Positions 20,425 through 27,136 of a stretch of DNA of 30,032 bases are shown here, in pieces. Position numbers and translations under genes: made by a program. The notes beneath the pieces are model-generated. The model had not been told where the DNA came from. It did not search any database and saw nothing but the letters and a program-made list of their open reading frames with translations. This DNA comes from a virus, in IMG/VR virus record IMGVR_UViG_3300025000_000328, positions 1 to 30,032 of that record, one strand, 5' to 3'. Numbering within the stretch: position 1 is the stretch's first letter; each line of letters begins with the position of its first letter.

Positions 20425-21357
20425 ATGAGCGCACAGTCAGGATTAGCACAGATAGCATTTTGCACGGCGGGAACGCTGGCAACTACACCAACGAGCGTAG
20501 TGGCAATGGGAATTACATCCAACGAAGATTTGAAGACAACACGATTGCGCGGAATAAAAATTGAACATCAAGATCATGATTTGCCGAACTATGATAATCT
20601 GTTGTTGAGTGCATCTTCAGTTCAGTGTTCAATTTTTATGTTTATGACTCTGCTCGGTTTCCGCGGTGGCAATTGCGATATTCAAATTATTACGAGAGAT
20701 AATAAAGTTTATAAATTTTTAGCCGCTTCAAATCCGCTTGGCATTAAACCTAAATTAATCTACAACAAAGATTCCAGAATTATCACAGTTGATGTTGAGG
20801 GCGCGTTTTCTCAAACAGCATGGGACGCAATTTTGACAGCGGCAGCTTCCGCAAGTGCTGTTAGTCTTGGACTGACTCCGGATAGCGGAGCGGACCATAC
20901 GAAACAAAGATTAGTTTACCCTCTTGCAACCGAGTGCCCTATAGCCACGGAATTATTCGGTAACTACATTGAACGATCGCTTACGATTGAGCCGAAGGAA
21001 AAAGCTAAAACAATTGCAAACATTTCTCTATTCGATAAGCTCACCGCAACGATCAATATAGTGATGGAAGATATTTCTCAAGCCAATTATATCACACAGC
21101 GCGGTAAGGGAACCGCACCTTCATTTTTATTTAAGGACGGGAATGTCGGAGCGGCTTATGACGCTTTCAGTTTCGCGGCGGGTGTGTTGGTACAGGATCC
21201 TGTTTATAACATAACGGGCGTCAAGACAGAACTTGCGGTTGCTCTGAAGGGAGCTTTTCCGGTTAGTAAGATGACGGGGGCTTATGGAATAGCAAACGGT
21301 GGAAGCGCGACAGACGGCGGAGTAACGGGCGGCACGCTTTCGATAGCGGCGTCGTAA
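20425..21357 (+). CDS. Probable major tail (tube) protein
   Basis: A 310-aa beta-rich protein with GGAG six bases upstream. It follows the capsid gene and precedes the tail chaperone and tape measure, the usual place of the tube protein in siphophages. The C terminus ends in a Gly/Ser/Ala-rich tail (GIANGGSATDGGVTGG) like the flexible ends of tube proteins. No sheath-like protein is adjacent, which argues against a Myo-type tail. A tube assignment is by position and composition. Confidence 0.6.
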   Translation: MSAQSGLAQIAFCTAGTLATTPTSVVAMGITSNEDLKTTRLRGIKIEHQDHDLPNYDNLLLSASSVQCSIFMFMTLLGFRGGNCDIQIITRDNKVYKFLAASNPLGIKPKLIYNKDSRIITVDVEGAFSQTAWDAILTAAASASAVSLGLTPDSGADHTKQRLVYPLATECPIATELFGNYIERSLTIEPKEKAKTIANISLFDKLTATINIVMEDISQANYITQRGKGTAPSFLFKDGNVGAAYDAFSFAAGVLVQDPVYNITGVKTELAVALKGAFPVSKMTGAYGIANGGSATDGGVTGGTLSIAAS

Positions 21358-21360
21358 AGC

Positions 21361-21421
21361 AATTGAGAATTTAGAATTGAGAATTGAGCGTCTCGACATG
21401 ACATAAAAGTGAAAGGTGAAA
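21361..21421 (+). repeat. Compound intergenic repeat
   Basis: Four AATTGAG-type heptamers (21361-21388), a truncated TCTCGACATGACA piece (21390-21403), then two GTGAAA-type heptamers (21408-21421) fill the gap before the endolysin gene. Confidence 0.7.
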
Positions 21422-21426
21422 CGAAA

Positions 21427-21858
21427 ATGAAGTTAAGCGAAAATTTTACTCTTGAAGAGTTGACAAAAAGTAAAGAAGCTGAAGATCTAGGGATAGAAAA
21501 TGTCCCGAACAATGGTGAGACAAAAGCTTTATTAGAATTAACTCTAAATGTTTTACAACCACTAAGAACTCTTATTAATAAACCGATCCGTATTAATTCC
21601 GGTTTCCGTTGTGAGCAAGTTAATAAAGCTGTCGGCGGTGTGGATACTTCTCAACACAGAAAAGGCGAAGCCGCTGATATTGTAACGGACGATCTTGAAA
21701 CCACATTTGAAATAATCCGGAATCAATTAATGTTCGATCAATTGATATGGGAATTTGGGAAGTGGATACATGTTAGCTTTAGATCCGGACGGAATAGAAA
21801 AGAAGTCCTTGAAGCATACAAAGAAAACGGTAAGACACACTATAGACCGAAGGTATAA
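21427..21858 (+). CDS. Peptidase M15A-type endolysin
   Basis: A 143-aa protein of the Peptidase_M15_3 family. The N-terminal 'NFTLEELTKSKEA' is typical; zinc ligands are H77 (SQHRKGEAADI), D84 and H115 (WIHVSF), with the conserved INSGFRC before them. These enzymes cut peptidoglycan cross-links; here it is probably the lysis enzyme, as holin-like genes follow. No signal peptide, so a holin is needed. ATG 21427 follows GTGAAA repeats; an in-frame GTG at 21409 lies inside them. Confidence 0.85.
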   Translation: MKLSENFTLEELTKSKEAEDLGIENVPNNGETKALLELTLNVLQPLRTLINKPIRINSGFRCEQVNKAVGGVDTSQHRKGEAADIVTDDLETTFEIIRNQLMFDQLIWEFGKWIHVSFRSGRNRKEVLEAYKENGKTHYRPKV

Positions 21859-21859
21859 A

Positions 21860-22333
21860 ATGAACAATGAAGACACTTCGGCTGCGCTCAGTGCAGGCGA
21901 AACACCAGTAAATGAATTACCGATTCATGATTTAAAAATAAATTCATTGGAGAAAGTTATGAGCAAGTTAGTTCTAGTAACCGAAGGGGACAAACCGAAT
22001 ATTGATCTCGGAATTTCCGAAGTAAAAAAAATAGTCAAAGCAATTAAAGAGCTTGAAGAAGCTTACGTGATTGTGACGAAAGATGGTGTAGTTACGCTTG
22101 GTGATTTTACAAGTCACCCGGTTGAAGTTTTGTGGCAGCCTGCCATGGCTATACTGGATGTTATAAAAACTAAGGATTTGCTCATCCATCAGATACTGCG
22201 CATTGACACGAATGAAGCTGATGAATTGATTCAAACGGTTTGTGACGAGTTTCAAATCAGCAGCGATAGTATGAAAGTGAAGATAGCGAACATTGTTAAA
22301 GCCGCTTATCATATCGGCGAGATTTTTAAATAG
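21860..22333 (+). CDS. Hypothetical helical protein in the lysis region
   Basis: A 157-aa protein if started at ATG 21860 (AAGGT just upstream), or 124 aa from ATG 21959, which has an excellent GGAG six bases upstream. Residues 5-16 of the longer form (TSAALSAGETP) are encoded by a TTCGGCTGCGCTCAGTG repeat, so the shorter form may be the original gene. Its helices (ISEVKKIVKAIKELEEAYV, ADELIQTVCDEFQIS) do not identify a family. Unknown function. Confidence 0.55.
   Translation: MNNEDTSAALSAGETPVNELPIHDLKINSLEKVMSKLVLVTEGDKPNIDLGISEVKKIVKAIKELEEAYVIVTKDGVVTLGDFTSHPVEVLWQPAMAILDVIKTKDLLIHQILRIDTNEADELIQTVCDEFQISSDSMKVKIANIVKAAYHIGEIFK
21873..21899 (+). repeat. TTCGACTCCGCTC-family repeat in an N-terminal coding region
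   Basis: ACACTTCGGCTGCGCTCAGT plus GCAGGCG differs by one base from 6360-6384 over the core and is read in the same frame there (TSAxLSAG). Confidence 0.7.
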
Positions 22334-22336
22334 CCC

Positions 22337-22367
22337 CTCGCCACTTCGACTTCGCTCAGTGTGACAA
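22337..22367 (+). repeat. TTCGACTCCGCTC-family repeat
   Basis: CACTTCGACTTCGCTCAGTG plus TGACAAGG fills the gap between two genes; its last bases (AAGGA) form the Shine-Dalgarno site of the next gene. Confidence 0.75.
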
Positions 22368-22375
22368 GGAAAATG

Positions 22376-22588
22376 ATGTTTAAGAAGATTGGAAATAGTT
22401 GGGAATGGCTATCCGGTAAAAAACGCCGGATAGCTCTTTTATCCGGATTGGTAACGCAGATTGCAAAGCCACATACATTGGCATACCAAGTAGCACAGGC
22501 AAGTTTTTATTTATTCGGCGGAGCTGATGTTGCCGAAAGCGGGAATAAACTTATTAAGGATAAACTTCCGGGCGGACTGAAGAGATGA
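22376..22588 (+). CDS. Small hydrophobic protein, holin-like candidate
   Basis: A 70-aa protein with AAGGA five bases before ATG 22376 (a second ATG is at 22373). The middle (RIALLSGLVTQIAKPHTLAY and SFYLFGGADV) is moderately hydrophobic and flanked by basic ends. Position between the endolysin and an XhlA-like protein suggests a role in lysis, but the hydrophobicity is low for a classic holin. The gene contains a strong hairpin at 22408-22434. It overlaps the next gene by 4 nt. Confidence 0.5.
   Translation: MFKKIGNSWEWLSGKKRRIALLSGLVTQIAKPHTLAYQVAQASFYLFGGADVAESGNKLIKDKLPGGLKR
22408..22434 (+). other. Intragenic terminator-like hairpin
   Basis: A 9-bp perfect stem GCTATCCGG/CCGGATAGC with a 9-nt loop, followed by TCTTTTAT. 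It lies 30 bases inside the small hydrophobic gene and could attenuate transcription between the lysis and tail genes, or be a recoding/stability element. Confidence 0.45.
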
Positions 22589-22818
22589 ACGAAGATAAAT
22601 TCAACCAACTGTGCACAGATGTTGAAGTGATGAAATCCCAATTGAAAGGATTTATTAACCGTATTGATAAAGATATGTACGGAACAAATCAGGACCATGA
22701 AAAGCGGATTAGATCTATTGAAGATTTTAAATCGAAGGTAGTAGGCGCGGTGGCGGCTGCCGGTGTTATCGGCGGAGTAATTGGCGGAGTAATTCAATTT
22801 GTAGCGGGAAAATTATAA
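22585..22818 (+). CDS. XhlA-like holin-associated protein
   Basis: A 77-aa protein with an N-terminal amphipathic helix/coiled coil (residues 1-48) and one C-terminal membrane segment (VVGAVAAAGVIGGVIGGVI), the layout of the haemolysin XhlA / Phage_holin group. It starts with an ATGA overlap and its last base is the first base of the next ATG. It probably assists endolysin release across the membrane. Confidence 0.6.
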   Translation: MNEDKFNQLCTDVEVMKSQLKGFINRIDKDMYGTNQDHEKRIRSIEDFKSKVVGAVAAAGVIGGVIGGVIQFVAGKL

Positions 22819-23222
22819 TGGCAGAAAATAAAACATACACTATCGGTGGACGTAAATTCAAACTGAGAGAAAAGTTCACAGTCCTTGATCTAGAAAAAAG
22901 GCGAAGGGTTGAGAGCTTACTATTAAAAACGAGATTATCGGTTGAGCATAAAGAAGAAAATGAACTCTATGAAATGTTTGGTGAGGAAATAACAGGCGAA
23001 GAATTAGTGCAATATGTTGCTGATGTATTGATACCAGTAGACGGCAATTCTGTACCAACGGGTTTCTTTAACGATATGGAAGATTTGTTAAGTATAGAAA
23101 TCTTCATGGATTTTTTTTTCGTATATCTGAAGTTGAGCAAAGATTCGGAACGCTTCTTGACGAAGTTGGAAAAGAGAGCGAACGAGTCTATGGAGAAATT
23201 AAAGCCCTCGAAGACAAACTGA
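22818..23222 (+). CDS. Tail assembly chaperone, frame-0 product
   Basis: A 134-aa acidic helical protein directly upstream of the tape measure gene, the position of gpG-type chaperones of siphophages. The reading frame runs over T-TTT-TTT at 23111-23117 (MDFFFV); most ribosomes should continue to the stop at 23222 and make this short form. Residues 101-134 differ from the frameshifted product. It coats the tape measure protein during tail assembly in related phages. Start shares a base with the upstream stop (TAATG). Confidence 0.75.
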   Translation: MAENKTYTIGGRKFKLREKFTVLDLEKRRRVESLLLKTRLSVEHKEENELYEMFGEEITGEELVQYVADVLIPVDGNSVPTGFFNDMEDLLSIEIFMDFFFVYLKLSKDSERFLTKLEKRANESMEKLKPSKTN

Positions 23223-23419
23223 ACCCGGGGAGGAAGAGACCATTTAAGAGCAAAATCAATTTTACAGAAGCGGAGAATATCATCTACACTTTAAGTCAAC
23301 ATAACGTAACCTACCAAACTCCGCTTGAAACAGCCCTCAAATTTTATTATCAGGAAGAAGTAAGGCAGCTGAATGAAGCAATTGGGTATTTGAACTCGTT
23401 GAAGAGCAGTGTGAAGTAA
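22818..23419 (+). CDS. Tail assembly chaperone, -1 frameshift fusion (G-GT type)
   Basis: A -1 shift at T-TTT-TTT (23111-23117) joins the first 100 codons to an open frame that runs from 23117 to the TAA at 23417-23419, adding 100 residues (product 200 aa). The extension (RISEVEQRFGTLLDEVGKES, then helices ending LNEAIGYLNSL) is helical and charged. The -1 frame has no start codon of its own, and it fills the otherwise empty 260 bp before the tape measure gene. Lambda G/GT and most siphophages use the same arrangement. Frame and site are seen directly; use is inferred. Confidence 0.8.
23111..23117 (+). promoter_or_regulatory. Programmed -1 frameshift slippery site
   Basis: A run of nine T (23111-23119) gives the heptamer T-TTT-TTT in phase with the upstream frame (GAT TTT TTT TTC). 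Both the A- and P-site Phe tRNAs can re-pair after a -1 slip. Confidence 0.8.
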
Positions 23420-23421
23420 GA

Positions 23422-23435
23422 CGTGAAAGGTGAAA
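23422..23435 (+). repeat. Heptanucleotide repeat (CGTGAAA type)
   Basis: Units CGTGAAA and GGTGAAA directly follow the stop of the frameshift product and lead into a purine-rich AGGAAAGAAG tract before the tape measure gene. Confidence 0.6.
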
Positions 23436-23483
23436 TGAAAAGGAAAGAAGAAAAGAAGGAAAGAAGGAACGAGATGACAGTTA

Positions 23484-25106
23484 ATGGATAAGCAGATAAA
23501 AATAACGTTGACGATTGACGGCAAGGAAGCGATTGCAACGCTGAATATGACCGATGAGAAGCTGAAAGAAATCTTCCGCCAGACCAACGCGCCGAAAAAT
23601 CCCGCAGCAATTCAAGGAGCTACAAAAGAATTCACCGGGATGAATCAGGTTATTGGTCAGACCGGATTTTTACTCTCCGATATGGATATGTTTTTCCGCT
23701 CGAATGATTGGGCTACTAATATGCGCATGGGCGCAATGTCTGTATCAAATAACTTTTCAATGGTGGGTCAAACTGTAGCCAATGCGATGCGGCAGGCTGA
23801 AACTGCCGGGATGTCATTCACACAAATGTTGAAAACATCTCTTACGGGGATTAACCTCTGGATGATTGGGCTGAACTTGGGCTTACTTGCCTTGAATTTG
23901 GTAACAAGATTCCTCGGATCAAATACCGAAGAGCTGGATAAAAATACCGATGCGATCAAGAAAAATGCTGACGCTCTAAAAGAACAAAGTAGCATCACTA
24001 TTGCTGATACGATCTTTAATCTTGAAAAAGAAGTTGATCTTCTCAAAAAGAAAAAAGAGATAGAGAAAGCGGCATGGGATGAAGAACAAGCGGCAAGAAA
24101 CGCTCGGCGCAATATGGGAGGGACAACAGTCGCTTCTGTTTTCAGATATAGCGGGCAGGAAGAATTGGATAGGCAGGGTAAATTATTAATGTTGGCACAA
24201 ACACAATCTATTCTGCTAGGTAAGGAATATAGCCTCAAAAACAGAATTAGAGAACTTGAAGAAGAGCGTGGCTCTTTAACAGGTAGAGAAGTGAATTACC
24301 AGGAACGATTATTATGGCTGAACCAACAGATAAAACAAAAGCAAGAAGAGTTAAACGCTCTTCAAGGGAAAGAGAAAAGCGGAAAGGAATTTAAACCTCC
24401 AAAAGCGGACGCTCCAAGATGGGGAACGGAACTTTACGACGAGCTGCATGAACAGGCAGAGAAAGAAGTTGAATTAGCAAAAGAGAAGAATAAAGAGATC
24501 ACTCAAGCAGCCGAAGACCGGGCGTGGAGGGAGAATGAAATAAATAAAGAGATGCATAAATCTGCTAAAGATAATATTGAAAAGACGGCTGCTTTAGCAC
24601 ATGATCAAACGGAAGTGGAGGTAGATCAGCTTAGTAATAAGTCTCGAGCACTCGGTCAAGTATGGCAGCGCACGGGGAATATTATTGCAAATTCTTTAAT
24701 CAGAAGTTTAGGTTTATTAAAACAAACTGATAACGTACTCGGCAATATAATGAGCCAACTATTAGAGATGGGTTTGCAGATGGGAATGATGATTGCGCTT
24801 AAAGCATTGGGGAAAGCAATAGGAATACCAACAGAATTTTTAGCTGAAGGTGGTGTGATAAACGAGCCGGTTGTTGGCGTTGGGCTCAACACAAATAAAC
24901 GCTACGTACTTGGTGAAGGCGGAGTGCCGGAGTTGGTTACGCCGATGAACCGATTGAATCTTCCACAGCCCGGTTCGTTTGGTGGACGGCAAACCGTAAT
25001 TATAGAATTAGCTCCTATTACCGTTCAAGGTACATCAACTATACGCGGACGAGACATTCAACAATCATTTAGTAAAACAGAAATCATTCAGAAAAAATAC
25101 TATTAA
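23484..25106 (+). CDS. Tail tape measure protein
   Basis: A 540-aa protein. Residues 1-45 form a small beta N-terminus; 45-150 hold hydrophobic helices (SLTGINLWMIGLNLGLLALN); 150-430 are long coiled coils (KKKKEIEKAAWDEEQAARNA and others); the end has the family's Gly-rich box 'FLAEGGVINEPVVGVG' and 'VLGEGGVPELVTPM'. By the usual 0.15 nm per residue the tail would be near 80 nm long. The start at 23484 has no strong RBS, so translation may be coupled to the frameshifted chaperone ending at 23419. Confidence 0.85.
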   Translation: MDKQIKITLTIDGKEAIATLNMTDEKLKEIFRQTNAPKNPAAIQGATKEFTGMNQVIGQTGFLLSDMDMFFRSNDWATNMRMGAMSVSNNFSMVGQTVANAMRQAETAGMSFTQMLKTSLTGINLWMIGLNLGLLALNLVTRFLGSNTEELDKNTDAIKKNADALKEQSSITIADTIFNLEKEVDLLKKKKEIEKAAWDEEQAARNARRNMGGTTVASVFRYSGQEELDRQGKLLMLAQTQSILLGKEYSLKNRIRELEEERGSLTGREVNYQERLLWLNQQIKQKQEELNALQGKEKSGKEFKPPKADAPRWGTELYDELHEQAEKEVELAKEKNKEITQAAEDRAWRENEINKEMHKSAKDNIEKTAALAHDQTEVEVDQLSNKSRALGQVWQRTGNIIANSLIRSLGLLKQTDNVLGNIMSQLLEMGLQMGMMIALKALGKAIGIPTEFLAEGGVINEPVVGVGLNTNKRYVLGEGGVPELVTPMNRLNLPQPGSFGGRQTVIIELAPITVQGTSTIRGRDIQQSFSKTEIIQKKYY

Positions 25107-25112
25107 GGCAAT

Positions 25113-25147
25113 GTAGAATTAAGAGTGTAGAATGTAGAGTGATGAGT
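25113..25147 (+). repeat. Heptanucleotide repeat (GTAGAAT type)
   Basis: Five 7-bp units (GTAGAAT, TAAGAGT, GTAGAAT, GTAGAGT, GATGAGT) occupy most of the 51-bp gap between the tape measure and the next tail gene. Confidence 0.7.
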
Positions 25148-25157
25148 GAAAAAATAG

Positions 25158-27095
25158 ATGACTAACCCTTATTTAATTACATACATTTTTGGGCAAACAA
25201 CTTCGATTGGTTTAAATCTTGGTAACGGGGATCTCTGTTTGATTACTCTTCAATTCACCGTTGATGATGCCGGCGATAATGTTACTTGTTTAGCAAGCAA
25301 TCAAAATTTGATAATGAAAAAACGCGGCACGATAGGAATGAATTATGATTTTGATAATAATTTTCTCATGCCGAATGAATATGCTTTTGAAGTTGCCGAT
25401 CTTGACGGTGAATTGCGGGACCTGCTTTATGACGGTGCTCTTGCCGGTAAAGTAAGAAAAGAATTTTTTGTAAAAGTTGAAATAAAATATTCCGGCACGT
25501 TTACTTATGTGACGGAATTCAGTGGATACAATGCGAATGATCTACTTGATTTTGATGTCCTCAATAAAACACATTTCTTCACAGCATTGCCGCGCACAAA
25601 TATTTTGAATGAGACTTATCTTTTTTCCAAAGAGTGGAGATCGGATTGGTTTGATGCCGATCCGTTAAGATCCGATACATGGCCGAACAATCCGCTCGAT
25701 CTTGATTTTTACAAAATAGATACATCGGCAAGATGGAATTGGGTTTATTTAAAAGAGAGAACCGGTGAGAAAGGATTGATCAATGAAATCTTTAAATTAA
25801 TTAACCCATCAATCACAGTTGACTTTGTACAGAACTGGACATTTTACGGAAACGACTGGCCCGGGTATGCCGCTCCGAATAATGAAAAATTAGATATAAC
25901 ATTTGCAGATTTAATTCTTGACGGCAATTGGGTGGGCGGAGTATTTTCTTCTAATATGCTGTCTCAGGTTGAAAGTGTCGGCGATCTCTTGAAACTTTTA
26001 GCTTTCGAATTCGGCTGCATGGCGGGAGTTACAACACAGGATAAAGCATTCTTCAAACAGATGTTTTACTTCGATGCAAATAACGTTCAAACGCTTGGCA
26101 CTTTAACAGACCAGGGATACCGCAAGAAATATAAATTCAATAAAGTAGATTATGTGGAGTTGAACAGTGTCTTCTTAAAACAGGATACCAATCAAGCTAA
26201 TAGATATGTACCACAAAATTATAAGCCAGCCGGATTCGCACCATTTTTTAACCAAGGCAAAATCTCGGGCAACAACGGTCTAAGCAAAGAATTGATTACT
26301 TGCGCGGATTCATTTTTCTATTTTCTCGGCTATGGGCAAGAATCATCTACTGCATCTAATCTGAGAGCTGCAAACTCCGGAGATCCGAATAGATTTTATC
26401 AAATCTATGGCGTTAAAGATAATTTTATAGCGCTCACGCCGCTCTTCCCCACTTTTTATTTAGGCGGGACAGCCGGATTTATGCCGCTGGCTTTATTCCT
26501 TGCCGAATATTATTACAATCTGAAAGGACTTCTGTACAAGATGCAAGTCCATGAATTTACTGTTGACGGTTTGAATTACGATTTCTTAAAAGGTTTTGTG
26601 CATGAGGGTTCAAACTTTTCGATAATCGGTCTAGAGAAAGATTTAGATAAGTGCTTAACAAAAATTGAGGCGCTAAAGATTGAAGAGCACACGGCAAGCG
26701 GCGGAGAAGGCGGAGAAGGAACACCGATTACAGTGCCGTTAGAGTTGGTATCAAGATCTATCGCTCCATACAGTGCACCATTCGATTATGGAAAAGCAAC
26801 CGGTCTTGGAATAAAATTAATGGATGTTGAGCCGGGCGACTGGACTAATGAATTTATAGTTGATCTTGATGAAGCATTCCTGCCTAATCAGATTGCGGGC
26901 TTTAGAATATATGACGGCAGCGAGACTCTGATGAGCAGCGATGATTTCGACATCTATTCCCGCGTTACTTATATACACAGAAAGGTAAAAAAATATTCAA
27001 CGGCGGATACAATTTATTTTGAACTTACACCGGGAGCTGAAACGCCGAATACGGGTTATGGAACGTTGATGGCGGTGTTGCTGAAGAAGGTTTAG
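25158..27095 (+). CDS. Tail tip/hub-like structural protein
   Basis: A 645-aa beta-rich, aromatic-rich protein directly after the tape measure gene, where distal-tail or tail-associated (hub) proteins are encoded. A Gly/Glu linker (ASGGEGGEGTPI, about residues 513-524) divides a 510-residue main part from a C-terminal domain of about 120 residues (ITVPLELVSRSIAPYSAPFD onward). No catalytic motif is visible. The distal-tail/hub role is inferred from order and composition. Confidence 0.6.
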   Translation: MTNPYLITYIFGQTTSIGLNLGNGDLCLITLQFTVDDAGDNVTCLASNQNLIMKKRGTIGMNYDFDNNFLMPNEYAFEVADLDGELRDLLYDGALAGKVRKEFFVKVEIKYSGTFTYVTEFSGYNANDLLDFDVLNKTHFFTALPRTNILNETYLFSKEWRSDWFDADPLRSDTWPNNPLDLDFYKIDTSARWNWVYLKERTGEKGLINEIFKLINPSITVDFVQNWTFYGNDWPGYAAPNNEKLDITFADLILDGNWVGGVFSSNMLSQVESVGDLLKLLAFEFGCMAGVTTQDKAFFKQMFYFDANNVQTLGTLTDQGYRKKYKFNKVDYVELNSVFLKQDTNQANRYVPQNYKPAGFAPFFNQGKISGNNGLSKELITCADSFFYFLGYGQESSTASNLRAANSGDPNRFYQIYGVKDNFIALTPLFPTFYLGGTAGFMPLALFLAEYYYNLKGLLYKMQVHEFTVDGLNYDFLKGFVHEGSNFSIIGLEKDLDKCLTKIEALKIEEHTASGGEGGEGTPITVPLELVSRSIAPYSAPFDYGKATGLGIKLMDVEPGDWTNEFIVDLDEAFLPNQIAGFRIYDGSETLMSSDDFDIYSRVTYIHRKVKKYSTADTIYFELTPGAETPNTGYGTLMAVLLKKV

Positions 27096-27120
27096 CCCCT
27101 CGACTCCGCTCGGGATGAAA
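27096..27120 (+). repeat. TTCGACTCCGCTC-family repeat
   Basis: CCCCTCGACTCCGCTCGGGA plus TGAAA sits between the hub-like gene (stop 27093-27095) and the tail fibre gene. Confidence 0.75.
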
Positions 27121-27136
27121 AAAAAGAGGTGAAGAG

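Noticed and set aside
20340-20522. 60-aa reverse-strand frame near the tail tube start
   Set aside because: It covers the GC hairpin and the start of the rightward tube gene; no RBS and no family.
23768-24238. 156-aa reverse-strand frame over the tape measure gene
   Set aside because: Serine/leucine-rich reading typical of the complement of a coiled-coil gene.
4953-25147. CRISPR array from the regular repeats
   Set aside because: The repeats are 7-bp tandem units without spacers and occur in many separate places; no cas genes.
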